Source: Imbricaverruca yamaguchii (taxonomy: Eukaryota > Arthropoda > Thecostraca > Neoverrucidae). From it: DNA of 64,000 bases. The translations under genes were made by a program, and so were the position numbers. Under the pieces are notes generated by a model. The model worked only from the letters and a program-made list of their open reading frames with translations. It was not told the DNA's origin and did no database searches. The stretch spans positions 2,277,001 to 2,341,000 of the forward strand of contig JAOTOL010001635.1 of NCBI GenBank assembly GCA_034440575.1, in the 5' to 3' direction. Shown here one piece after another: positions 47,050 through 58,466 of the stretch. Numbering within the stretch: the stretch's first letter is position 1; every line of letters starts with the position of its first letter.

Positions 47050-50000
47050 GCAGCCGGACACGAATGAGAATCCAGCGAGCTGAATCGAGTCGGGCCGACT
47101 GGGAAGGCGCTGTGCCGGCCCAGCTGATCCAGCCCCGCAAATGTACAGAGGTTGCCGCCCCCGCAGCCTTGTGAACGGCCGACTTCTCCGACAGTGGCTG
47201 TCGCGTCCTCGCGACGGCCGGGGGCGTGGCGGCGGCACGCGAGCGGCGCACGCGATGCGTCTGCTGCCGGCAGGTGGACGGACTCTCGCCGGCAGGCTCG
47301 GTTTCCCGGCAGTCGGCCGCGGCCACCGCCCACCGTGACCGTCGCTATCCGGCCATCTACGGCGTCCGATGGGGGCTATCGTGCCTCCAAACCGGTCTTG
47401 CACGGGCGGCCGTGGGGCGACGCCTCTGCTGTGGAGGTGCATAGGGAGGCGCCGGCGCCGTGGAGGCACTAGCGATGGTGTTAATGTCGGGGCTCAGCAG
47501 GATAATGTCGGACCGTCGGGGACGAGCCTGGCAACGGCAGCAATATAGATGATGGGTGGTTAGCTATAAAACAATTTGTATGGAGTCAAGGAGGGAATAC
47601 AAGAGCGTAGATGCGAGGTGCGAGAAGCATCTGCGTGTGCATGCTCTTGTGTGGAGGAATGCGATGGTGGAGAGAAAGCAAGCGGTAATTATGGCAGAAG
47701 ACAGCTGCAGTTTGATGACGTCAGATCTTCCAACTTCCATTTGACCATTTGTGGCGTCTCTCATGCATATGATAAGTGGATGGCCATGCTATGGTTACCC
47801 TGCTAGTGAACACCTAACTCCCACATGTTTGATGGAAGGCTCTGTTGGCGCCCGTATCGGCATCATCGTGGCCGGCGATTGGCCGCCGATGTCGTCACCC
47901 GCTCGCCGTCTCATTGGTGGCCCGGGGCTGCGGCCGTCGCCGAGGAAGGTCGAGAGCAGCCCACGCGCGGCGGCCCCACCAGCGCGCGTGGGCTGCCGAC
48001 CTGCTCTCGGTCGACCTCCATCTCTCACGGCAGTCGAGCGAGCGGTTCGGACCGCCTGACACTGCGGTGTGATGGAGCCCCCCGCCCCCCGCCCCGCCCC
48101 TCCAGCTGCGCTGGACTGTCGGACCGCGACGGGCGCGACTTGGTGGCGTGTCGCTGCAGACACAGGGCGCAGCGGTGCCACCGCGAACAGAACCGGCAGG
48201 TCGCTATTTGGGGACTTGGAAAAGATTCGCTGCCGTCGCTGATCTGTGAAATGACGATCACTGGCCGGATTCTGGCATCAGTCTTATGCGCCGAAGCATG
48301 CAGTAGGAAGCCCACCAGCAAGTTCCATATTGCAAAATTGGTGTCGCCGAAAATGAAACTTGGCGCTGCAAAGTAGACTAAGCAAAGTAGGATTAGATAG
48401 TTGGCATCGCAGCCAAAAGGCTATTGTTGCAGTTGTAGCACGTGCATCATCTCCTCAGGCAATGTCGGTGCGCTTTTCAATGAAAGACATGACGAGTCTA
48501 GAGATCGCCCCGCTTTTTGTGCCATTATATCTTCATTACAGTAGCTGCGTGGTGTGTGCTGATGTATCCTCATCCGTGTGAATCTTTTTCCTGGTACCGT
48601 GCTCCATGTGATCAGTGAGCTAACAACAATCAGACATTGAAGTCGATGGCATGTGCTGAGCTGCCTTAAAATAATGCAAGATCCTTGCCGCCTGGCGATG
48701 TTGCTTTTGATTATATAGACCGTCCAGGGAAACCGAACGCGGAATCACATCGGCGCTTCATCTCTGGTTCGGAAAAATGGAATGGAAACTCAGACACAAA
48801 GGGCGCAGCTTGCCACTCCGGCTCCTGGCGAGCAATTCGACAGGTTTCACCTGTAACTTTGAGCTCAGTGGGGTCACTGCCCCCGGCTCGGTCACCGCTA
48901 CGAACCACAGCGTGATGTGTTGACTACATAGTTTGATGCTGTCACTGACTCCTACTCGGCAACCACTAAGAACCACCGTGTGATGATTGTTTTGATCAGA
49001 ACATGCCGGCTGCAGCGTATTTGGTATTATTATGTTACATTACATTATCTATGGGACGCTTCTGGCCTGTACGTCATCGTTCGCGGCTTCAGCCACAGTG
49101 CTGTCGCCCACACCCGCTCTCTTTCCTAACGGCGCGCACTCGAAGACCACGTTTGATGCAATGTAATGCAAAGGGGGCTATTTTCTCATAGTAATAGTGT
49201 AGTCACCAACTGCCATGCACTAGTACATGATAATTAGTGTGTATGTGCGTGCATCGTGTATGCATTGTTATAATGTGCAGTTATTTATGCATGATAAATA
49301 TATATTTATTGTATATAATACTACATTGTTCTCGTCTTATCGGTGATCCAGTGCTGTATAATGGCTTATCAAGGCAGCCGCTGCACCCAATTAAGGAAAC
49401 CATCGCACATCCTAAACTGTGCGGCCTGTACAGTATCTGGGCATGGCTGGTGTGGCCACGCCAATGCCGTCCGTGGCCAGCATAGCTTAACGCCGTCGGA
49501 AAACATGCGCATTCACCCTTTCGTGGCGCGTGTAAAGAAAGCTTGACGCGGTCATACCGCGACGCTTTCGCCGGGAGTTTTGGGCACAGACGTGACACGA
49601 GTCACCATCGAACCACCGGTCTGGCAATCTGCCCACACTGAAACTGGGACAGGACAGAGTGGACGTGCGTTCAGACATTCAACCGCCATGGCTTCTAATT
49701 CGCATTCGCATACCTTACTCCAGCTACAACCAGTATATTTCTGACATGGAACTTTGAGTAAGCATCGTGAACTTCAGCAGAGGCACAGTCATGGGCTGCA
49801 GTGTGCATACAGTTTGTTGCTTGAGATTCAATCGTTCACTGTTCGCCTACACTGTTGCAATTGCATTTATGCACCTTGCAACTTTAGTGCGACAGATGGC
49901 CTTGCGTAAAAATCAGTCAGTTTTGGTGAATATTCAACGCGACTTGTCTGCAGTAATTAAAGAGGCACACTTCGAGGTGATTAATGACTCGTATGGCAAG

Positions 50001-50084
50001 CCAGGCGAGTCACGGACGTTGATTCATGGTCCAATCGTTCTCGGAGCTATCGTCATCCTGTTCGAATCACCAGTCGTACTCCTG
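47050..50084. other. Intron sequence, GC-rich at 47.1-48.1 kb
   Basis: 47100-47470 and 47860-48200 are CpG-rich and open in several frames without recognisable products. 48200-50080 is unique and AT-richer; a short duplication around ctgtcactga/ctcagtggggtcactgc spans 48850-48980. Confidence 0.4.
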
Positions 50085-50515
50085 CCAGCAGCTATGGACG
50101 TGGCACCTGTGGTGATCTCTCCGACACCACTGGCAGCACAACGGCACCGATGGTGGTCTCCCTGACACCATTGGCAGCACAGCGGCACCTGTGGTGGTCT
50201 CCCTGACACCACCGGCAACACAGCGGCACCGGTGGTAGTATCCCTGACACCACCGGCAACACAGCGGCACCGGTGGTGGTCTCCCTGACACCACCGGCAA
50301 CACAGCGGCACCGGTGGTAGTATCCCTGACACCACCGGCAACACAGCGGCACCGGTGGTGGTCTCCCTGACACCACCGGCAGCACGGCGGCACCGGTGGT
50401 GGTCTTCCTCACACCACTGGCAGCACAGCGGTACCGGTGGTGGTCTTCCTGACACCACCGGCAGCACAGCGGTACCGGTGGTGGTCTCCCTGACACCACC
50501 GGCAGCACGGCGGCA
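50085..50515. repeat. 41-bp minisatellite, about 10 copies
   Basis: Core tggtggtctccctgacacca then ccggcaacacagcgg. Confidence 0.95.
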
Positions 50516-50519
50516 TGCA

Positions 50520-51400
50520 CCCGCACATGTCAATGAGCTGCGTCCAGCCCCCGCCCTCCCCTCCCCTCCCCGGACGGGACAGAACCGGTTGCTGCTCTGC
50601 CGAGAGGTGGGCCGGCGGCGGATGACGTCACCGTCCGGTCGGTCGCAGGTGACGTCCGTGACGGCGACGGGCGGCGCCTCGGGCCGCGCCGCCGCCGTCG
50701 GCGCCGGCGTCGCCGCCTTTGTGGCGCAGTCGACGCCGTGGCCGACTGCCGACCCCGGTCGGCGGCCGCGTCGCGTCCGACGGACGCGTTTCGCGCCAGT
50801 TGGCGTTGGCGCCGGTGTGACGTCATCGGACAGCGGCGCGACCTTGCGCGGTGGCGGGCGGCGGCGGCGGCACGCCTGCGCTCGCCCCGCCCGCGCTCGC
50901 CCCGCCGCCCTCGCCTGATAGGTCGCGCAGCTTTGTCTTCGGCCGATCGCCTTTCCGGGCGTGCTCCGCCGCCGACGCCGACGCGTCGGAGCTCCTCGCG
51001 TGTCGCGTGACTGTTGCTACCCTAGTGCGCGTCACGCGCGTCACGGTCGCCGGCGGTGCCGGTGTCCGGCCACATCGCCTCGACCGTCGACCGGCGTATT
51101 CCGCCTGCAAGACCAGCGGTCCGCGCCCCGTCCGGTACGCAGCCGGGTGGCTCCAGCTCAGCGAGGCGCCAGGTGACGAGAGGCACCCCCTCTCGGCTCT
51201 CGCCTCTCGCTCGGGCCGGGCGTGACTCGGCAGGTAGCACCACGCGTCACGTACGTCGGGTCGGGCTAGATACCACAGCTGATACTGCTGAGGCGGTGTC
51301 CGTGTGGCTAGATCAACTGTCACGCGTGCCGCCGTCGAGATTTCACAACAGCACGAGGAATTTCACTGAGCCCCGCTTCCAAGTGTGGCCGGTCGCAACT
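50520..51400. other. CpG-rich intronic region
   Basis: 50560-51230 is very GC- and CpG-rich (for example cggcgccggcgtcgccgcc), open in several frames on both strands. It resembles the region before the 11-kb candidate exon, so an internal promoter upstream of the last CH2 exon is conceivable, but no first exon could be defined. Confidence 0.3.
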
Positions 51401-51599
51401 CACACAATGACCAGGCAGTGATGAATCGCCGGGTCGGCCACCTGCCGAGTCAAGTGTGCTCGGAGCTTCTTCGCGCGTGATTGCACGCAAAAGTGGCATG
51501 CGGCATGTTTGTTGATTGGCGTAATTTCAATTAAGTACTGCCATCTAACCGAAGCTATCTTTCCTGATCGAATTATGCACAGAATACGTGCACACGTCT

Positions 51600-52150
51600 C
51601 AGTGGCCGCTGGGTGTAACCACCGGCTACCCGTCAACTGTCAGCTAACGGGCGTGGTGTCTACGTGCACACGACTCGTGTGGCCGCTGGGTGTAACCATC
51701 AGCTACCCGACAACTGTCAGCTAACGGGCGTGGTGTCTACGTGCACACGACTCGTGTGGCCGCTGGGTGTAACCATCAGCTACCCGACAACTGTCAGCTA
51801 ACGGGCGTGGTGTCTACGTGCACACGACTCGTGTGGCCGCTGGGTGTAACCATCAGCTACCCGACAACTGTCAGCTAACGGGCGTGGTGTCTACGTGCAC
51901 ACGACTCGTGTGGCCGCTGGGTGTAACCATCAGCTACCCGACAACTGTCAGCTAACGGGTGTGGTGTCTACGTGCACACGACTCGTGTGGCCGCTGGGTG
52001 TAACCATCAGCTACCCGACAACTGTCAGCTAACGGGCGTGGTGTCTACGTGCACACGACTCGTGTGGCCGCTGGGTGTAACCATCAGCTACCCGACAACT
52101 GTCAGCTAACGGGTGTGGTGTCTACGTGCACACGACTTGAGTGACCGCTG
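51600..52150. repeat. 77-bp tandem repeat, 7 highly homogeneous copies
   Basis: Core gtggtgtctacgtgcacacg then cgctgggtgtaaccatcagc. Internal copies are almost identical, differing mainly at one C/T (gggcgtgg or gggtgtgg). Confidence 0.97.
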
Positions 52151-52682
52151 GGTGTAACCAGCCGGGGTGCACGACAGCTGTCTGGTGCTCCACGTAGTGT
52201 CATGGACCACACAGCGGGCCGGCTGTGACTGGGAGCTCCGCCAGCTGACGCCTGAAACAACACCCGCCAACAGCAGCGCAGCCGGTGGCGGGAAACAAGG
52301 GCGCCGCGCTGGAAAACAACAGCACGGTTGTAAACAGTAGCTCAGTGGTGTTCCGGCTAGCGTGAAACGAGGGCTCGGCGCTGAAGAAAAAACAGCAGCA
52401 CAGCCGTGTCCCGGCTGCTAGAACACATGACATACTTATGCCGTGAATGTGGAACAACAGCAACACGGCTGTCTCCGGTTTATGTGGAACATGGATGCTG
52501 TGTTTATGCACTTTTGAGAGACATGGGCACAATTGTCCCTCGACGGCCAAGAAACAAGGATGCAGTTGTGCCCAGACTTCTGGGAAGCAGGAACGCAGTT
52601 GTGTTCCAGGTTATTGGAAGACACTGTTGGGCCTTACCTGTTGAGATAAAAACATGGCACAACTATGTCATAACTATTAACA

Positions 52683-52775
52683 TTTGGTTGGTTATTTAGG
52701 CTTTGGGGCGCCTCGTCTGCTACATGACTGTTCAAGAGTTAGTTAGTCATTTGGGCTTTAGGGCGCCTAGTCTGC
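52683..52775 (-). mobile_element. Two SINE tails in inverted orientation
   Basis: ggttggttatttaggctttg, ggggcgcctcg and then tagtcatttgggctttaggg with cgcctag are reverse complements of the ccctaaaacccaaataacc-type tail. Two overlapping copies lie about 55 bp apart. Confidence 0.45.
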
Positions 52776-53054
52776 TTTCTGACTGAAGGAATACGGGTAT
52801 AGCTACCGTATGAGAGGACTCTGCTTGCTTTTCCTGTAATCCAACAAATATCGGTGAATGATTGGTGTAGCTTAGGTCATGTGTGTCACTATGTGAATTT
52901 GATTGTTAGGCTAATTGATGACTGGTGGTATTTTTATCCGGAAAGGGGAGCCATCAGCCACAAAAAAATCGTTCAGCGGAGGGGGATGGCAGGGGGACTT
53001 GAGCGTTCTGGAAGGCCGCCTCCATAGGCTGGATGGTTAAGCTGAATGGCCGGC

Positions 53055-53255
53055 TAGCGTGCTGGAAGATTGTGAGCGGTGTCCCTTCACACGGGACTGC
53101 TGGCGCCGCTTCTCAGCTCACGAGTTGGCCAGTTGGCGTGCTGGAAGATTGTGAGCGGTGTCCCTTCACACGGGACTGCTGGCGCCGCTTCTCAGCTCAC
53201 GAGTTGGCCAGTTGGCGTGCTGGAAGATTGTGAGCGGTGTCCCTTCACACGGGAT
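53055..53255. repeat. 79-bp tandem repeat, 2.5 copies
   Basis: gctggaagattgtgagcggt at 53061, 53140 and 53219. Confidence 0.95.
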
Positions 53256-53759
53256 TGAGGCGTGAGTGGCCGCTGCGACGTTGATCTCGCCAACACTTGT
53301 TCGGTGTAGTGACCCTGGGTTCAACCGGCCAGGCGCCGCCGGCAAATTTGGCCAGGTCATCTCCCGCCAGGTAAACACAATGACAGCATCTCTGTGGTGC
53401 TGATCCGCGGCCAGATCTTCCTGTTATGGCATTTGGCTTATGAATTGTTAATGGTAGTATCGCTGCTGTTTTATGCATGATTGTCCTTGCTAATTTATCC
53501 CAGCTTTATAGGGTGAACGTTAAGCGCTGAAATCGACTTCAGCGTTCACAATCGCTTTTGAGTTATGTTTCAGGTATCCACGCTCAGAAAAGGTCGGATA
53601 TCCTCTATGTGATTCGCCCTGTAACACGCCTCTTGACACTTCCGTGAGGCGTTACGTCTCTGGCATTATGGCCTGCCCCACGTCCCTGGCTGGACACGCG
53701 GTGCTCCTACCGTGACCGCAGCGCGACCTTGTCGTGACCCTCCGGCGACCTTTCGGCAG

Positions 53760-53863
53760 ACGTGGACACCCCGGAGCCGGACGAGAAGTCGCTCATCACG
53801 TACGTGTCGTCGCTGTACGACATCTTCCCCGAGCCTCCGGCCGACCACCCGCTGTACGACGCG
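53760..53863 (+). CDS. shot: Spectraplakin exon: end of CH2 and start of linker
   Basis: Encodes (D)VDTPEPDEKSLITYVSS then LYDIFPEPPADHPLYDA. PDEKSLITYVSSLYD is the hallmark last helix of CH2 in spectrin, plectin and spectraplakin actin-binding domains. It enters with AC completing Asp and leaves in phase 0 after GCG (Ala). The donor GTGAGTAGGGG at 53864 is strong but is also the first unit of a 53-bp tandem array that repeats this same donor about 28 times across the next 1.6 kb. Reading through the first donor stays open for 18 codons and then meets TGA at 53918, so use of the second copy adds 53 nt out of frame and retention of more copies gives a premature stop. Confidence 0.95.
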
Positions 53864-55455
53864 GTGAGTAGGGGCCGTGTCTGTGGCGTGAGCACCGGGC
53901 TGGTGACGAGCACGCGGTGAGTAGGGATCGTGTGAGTGGCGTGAGCACCGGGCTGGTGACGAGCACGCGGTGAGCAGGGGTCGTATCTATGACGTGAGCA
54001 CCGGGCTGGTGACGAGCACGCGGTGAGTAGGGGCCGTGTCCGTGGCGTGAGCACCGGACTGGTGACGAGCACGCGGTGAGTAGGGGCCGTGTCCGTGGCG
54101 TGAGCACCGGGCTGGTGACGAGCACGCGGTGAGTAGGGGCCGTGTCCGTGGCGTGAGCACCGGACTGGTGACGAGCACGCGGTGAGTAGGGGCCGTGTCC
54201 GTGGCGTGAGCACCGGGCTGGTGACGAGCACGCGGTGAGTAGGGGCCGTGTCCGTGGCGTGAGCACCGGGCTGGTGACGAGCACGCGGTGAGTAGGGGCC
54301 GTGTCCGTGGCGTGAGCACCGGCTGGTGACGGCACGCGTGAGTGGGGCCTGTCCGTGGCGTGAGCACGGGCTGGTGACGAGCACGCGGTGAGTAGGGGCC
54401 GTGTCCGTGGCGTGAGCACCGGACTGGTGACGAGCACGCGGTGAGTAGGGCCGTGTCCGTGGCGTGAGCACCGGACTGGTGACGAGCACGCGGTGAGTAG
54501 GGGCCGTGTCCGTGGCGTGAGCACCGGGCTGGTGACGAGCACGCGGTGAGTAGGGGCCGTGTCCGTGGCGTGAGCACCGGGCTGGTGACGAGCACGCGGT
54601 GAGTAGGGGCCGTGTCCGTGGCGTGAGACCGGGCTGGTGACGAGCACGCGGTGAGTAGGGGCGTGGTGGCTGAGCACCGGGCTGGTGACGACACGCGGTG
54701 AGTAGGCCGTCGTGGCGTGCACCGGGCTGGTGACGAGCACGCGGTGGTAGGGGCCGTGTCCGTGGCGTGAGCACCGGACTGGTGACGAGCACGCGGTGAG
54801 TAGGGGCCGTGCCGTGGCGTGAGCACCGGGCTGGTGACGAGACGCGGTGAGTAGGGCCGTGTCCGTGGCGTGAGCACCGGCACGCGGGGGGGGCCGTGTG
54901 TGGCGGGGGCTGGTGACGAGCACGCGGTGAGTAGGGGCCGTGTCCGTGGCGTGAGCACCGGGCTGGTGACGAGCACGCGGTGAGTAGGGGCCGTGTCCGT
55001 GGCGTGAGCACCGGGCTGGTGACGAGCACGCGGTGAGTAGGGGCCGTGTCCGTGGCGTGAGCACCGGGCTGGTGACGAGCACGCGGTGAGTAGGGGCCGT
55101 GTCCGTGGCGTGAGCACCGGGCTGGTGACGAGCACGCGGTGAGTAGGGGCCGTGTCCGTGGCGTGAGCACCGGGCTGGTGACGAGCACGCGGTGAGTAGG
55201 GGCCGTGTCCGTGGCGTGAGCACCGGGCTGGTGACGAGCACGCGGTGAGTAGGGGCCGTGTCCGTGGCGTGAGCACCGGGCTGGTGACGAGCACGCGGTG
55301 AGTAGGGGCCGTGTCCGTGGCGTGAGCACCGGACTGGTGACGAGCACGCGGTGAGTAGGGGCCGTGTCCGTGGCGTGAGCACCGGGCTGGTGACGAGCAC
55401 GCGGTGAGTAGGGGCCGTGTCTGTGGCGTGATCACCGGGCTGGTGACGAGCACGC
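53864..55455 (+). repeat. 53-bp array built on the 5' splice site of the last CH2 exon, about 28 copies
   Basis: Each unit starts GCGGTGAGTAGGGGCC, identical to the exon-intron junction at 53861-53876, and continues with gtggcgtgagcaccgggctg. The units between about 54310 and 54900 carry indels; the rest are almost identical. Long minus-strand frames of up to 586 codons are artefacts. Confidence 0.97.
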
Positions 55456-55547
55456 CGTAGACGACAGAGACCATCTTCTCCGCATTTTCCTCTGTGTCTG
55501 CCTGTCACGTTTGCTTCCTCTGTCTCTTCCTCTACTTGTTCTTTTGT

Positions 55548-55680
55548 CTTTACCAATTTCTCTTCTGCCTTTGCCTATATCTCCTCCGCCTTTGCCTATT
55601 TCTCCTCTACCTTTGCCTATTTCTCCTCTGCCTTTACATATTCCTACTTTGGATCTACATCTGCCTTTGCATATTTCTGC
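55548..55680. repeat. 21-bp pyrimidine repeat
   Basis: cctttgcctatttctcctct units, CT-rich on +. Confidence 0.85.
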
Positions 55681-56207
55681 CTTTCCACTATCCTGCTCCA
55701 CCTGTATCCTTACCTGCCTGACCACTCCGCGCACACAGCTCCTCGTCTAGTTGCGGCTAGTGACGCTCCGCAGATAGGTGGCGCGCACGGCACTCTTGAG
55801 CGGCGGTCAAAGCCGCCAAGTCTGAGCTGTCACAGCGGCAGGTCTTCAGCGGTCAGTCAGTCGTAACACCACGAAATTGCAGGCACGAAGCGGCTGCCTC
55901 CGCTGGTTAGGGCATGGGCATGTGACGCTTGGATAGGTGGGCCCCACTGCATGTGTCGTCACATGCTTCACACATGCAGTTTATTTCCACTGTTATAACC
56001 ATTGCATCGAATATTTTCACCAAAGTTAACGGCACCGGAAACAAAATTCCGAATTATACGTGCAATTATTGTGCTTCATTTCGTGGAGCACATTTTCCGC
56101 GTTCAGAGAGCTGTAAACGAAGCGCAAGTGTTCGCTCGTCGTCTCAACTCGAGGCTTGACCCGACTGTGTAGCCTCGCTGATAAGCACAGGGCTCGTTCT
56201 TCGCCTC

Positions 56208-56292
56208 CCACACGACAGGGGCGCTGCTGCTGTGCGACAGGAGCGCTGCTGCTGTGCGACAGGAGCGGTGCTCCTGTGCGACAGGAGCAGTC
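56208..56292. repeat. 24-bp tandem repeat, 3-4 copies
   Basis: gctgctgctgtgcgacagga units. Confidence 0.88.
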
Positions 56293-56939
56293 TGGCTTGC
56301 CCTGCTCTATTCTCGTTGAGCGCTGCTACGAGGTCTCGCCTCCATTTACCGGTGACTTTCTTGTCCTGTCCACGGGTTCGATTTGTTGCCAGGTAGGCGG
56401 TGCCTCGTGTCGCCGCTTCTTGGCTCTTCCCGGGTCTTGTCGGCGTTTCTAGGTGGATTGTCTCGCCGAATCACACTGTCTATACAAGGTGTACATGCTG
56501 TGGGATATACAACATGCGCAAGATGGTCACGCACGAAAGCATTCGCTACCAGCATAAATGCACGTTAATTCTGTCAGTGTTTTCATGGGCGGCTACTGCA
56601 CTGATCCGGATATGAAGGCGTTCTACTGCATTAACATCGAGCCGCATCCCTGTTCTTGGCAATTGGGGAGCCGGTTTTCGTAGCGTGTGGGCCGTCAGCA
56701 CGATGCTTCTGATCTTGTCCTGTACCTCCTACATGTTGTCGTGTGATGGCGAACAACACCCCCCGGCACGAACTCGCCGGGTGGCTCCAGTCAGCCTCTG
56801 CTCCCTGTTCCTGTCGGCTGTCGTGTTCGTACCCCTTAGAATAGGTTTGTTGAATGGCACTGCATTGCGTGCTCTGCTGCGATCCCCAACTATTGATCAG
56901 CTCGTTCCATGCATGCCTATCCTCAGATCGCTTTTCCTA

Positions 56940-57035
56940 CGTATCCTCCTATGTCCAGAGTGCAACCAAGAAGGACCCTTGTTGCTCATGGTTGCACTGA
57001 TCTTTTATGTCTTTATGTATCATGTAGGAACATAT
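56940..57035 (+). mobile_element. Short fragment of the same LINE family as at 8.2-8.3 kb
   Basis: 56950-57020 closely matches the reverse complement of 8205-8275, including gtccagagtgcaaccaag and tatgtctttatg, and reads CPECNQEGPLLLMVALIFYV in the same frame as the other copy. It lies inside a 160-codon open frame (56685-57167) that has no other recognisable content, in the intron before the first plakin exon. Confidence 0.5.
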
Positions 57036-57559
57036 TCGGTGTTTTTGCTTTGGGAATGTGAGCAAGGACACACTGGGTTAGTTTCATGCATATTTCAAGC
57101 ATGTGGGGCCGATGATAGGATGAAGCTACTGAGTTTAGAAGGTGGCTATGTATGGCATAGTGCATGATTGGATTATCTGTCAATAAGTGAAATAGCATGC
57201 CATCAACATGACCTGGAGGAACAGAGGTCACGCTGTGTGCTGATGGTCTGATGGCCTCTTTGGTGCACGTGGCTTCATATTGCTGCCATTATTGCACGTG
57301 AGCGTACATGTATCCTTTGTACGCGCACAAATTGTAAATACTATCAGGTATCGTGGTATGGCGTTTATGGAGCCCACCCTCGGGAGGCCCCCATTTCCCG
57401 CCCGAGAGCATCCCCATACTTACCGGGAATACCCTCGTCGACCTTCAATCACATTCCTGTCCAACTTGTCTTTGCATTGCATGGCTTTATAAGGCAGGCA
57501 GCATGTGCCGCTTTCGGACACCGAGCTTGCTGCCATCGACCCCGAGCGCACCGACATGA

Positions 57560-57985
57560 AGACACCGTTCTCCCAGCATGTGCCATGCCCCGCCGGTACA
57601 CTAGACACCGTTATCCCAGCACGTGCCGCCGGTGCACCAGACACCGTTCTCCACGCACGTGCCGCCGGTGCACCAGACACCGTTCTCCACGCACGTGCCG
57701 CCGGTGCACCAGACACCGTTCTCCACGCACATGCCGCCGGCGCACCAGACACCGTTCTCCACGCACGTGCCGCCGGTGCGCCAGACACCGTTTTCCCAGC
57801 ACGTGCCACCGGTACCCCAGACCCGTTATCCCAGCACGTGCCACCAGTACACTAGACACCTTCTAACCGCACGTGCCGCCGGTGCACCAGACCCGTTCTC
57901 CCAGCGCGTGCCGCCGGTGCACCAGACCCCGTTCTCCCCGCACGTGCCGCCGGTGTACCAGACCCGTTCTCTCAGCACGTGCAGC
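57560..57985 (+). repeat. 36-bp array carrying acceptor-like and E-box sequences, about 11 copies
   Basis: Core gcacgtgccgccggtgcacc then agacaccgttctcc. About half the units read ttctcccag or similar, a pyrimidine run ending in CAG. It lies 60-490 bp upstream of the first plakin exon and is open in that exon's frame. Confidence 0.93.
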
Positions 57986-58048
57986 CGGCGCCCGTCCGGC
58001 CCGTTCGGCGGCAATGACAGACGCGCTGACCGTCCGTCCGTGCGGCAG

Positions 58049-58264
58049 GGGGCCCAGCAGGCGCTGGTCGACTACAAGGAGAGCGCCTCGCAGCTGCACC
58101 AGTGGATCCGCCAGCAGACGACGCGCATGCAGGAGCGCACCGTGCCGTCGACGCTGCCGCCGCTGCGGGACCTGCACGCGCAGAGCAAGGCGTTCAAGTC
58201 GCACGACGTGCCGCCCAAGCTGAAGGAGAAGAACCGCCTCCTGCGACTCTACCAGGACTTGGAG
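58049..58264 (+). CDS. shot: Spectraplakin exon: first spectrin-like repeat of the plakin domain
   Basis: 72 codons, phase 0 at both ends, starting GAQQALVDYKESASQLHQW and ending LLRLYQDLE. It matches the family segment in which a conserved Trp (here QLHQWIRQQ) is followed by M..RT.P.....L, a basic K...KEKNRL helix and LYQDLE. I chose the acceptor after gtgcggcag because the phase-0 donor of the preceding exon demands it; the alternative AG at 58020 would put a TGA in frame. The frame is open upstream through a 36-bp minisatellite that carries acceptor-like sequences, so a longer version of this exon starting at 57905 or 57800 is possible. The donor is GTCGGT, weaker than most here. Structural role: helical rod joining the actin-binding domain to the plakin body. 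Confidence 0.9.
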
Positions 58265-58466
58265 GTCGGTGTTGGCTCGCGCTCGGTCGTTGAGGTCGCA
58301 GGAGGTGAGGAATGTTGAGCACCAGTGGCTGTGGAAGATCAGTGGAGATCGCGGGAGGCCGGTGTCCACCTCTGAAGCGGAGCTCTTGTACATTAGTGGT
58401 CAGCTAATGATGAGGTGGACTTGCGACAGGTCATTGCGAGTTTCCGACATGTCTCCTCGAGACATT

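Noticed and set aside
45122..47326. 734-codon minus-strand open frame and 485-codon plus-strand frame
   Set aside because: Both run through the 54-bp and 28-bp arrays. A 54-bp period keeps every frame open on both strands, and the product is a pure tandem repeat with no domain, start context or splice support.
53707..55556. Minus-strand frames of 495-586 codons
   Set aside because: They are translations of the 53-bp array and overlap the antisense of a confident CH2 exon.
56685..57167. 160-codon hydrophobic open frame, possible membrane protein
   Set aside because: Part of it is a LINE fragment also present at 8.2 kb, it lies in an intron of the spectraplakin gene, and it has no family match.
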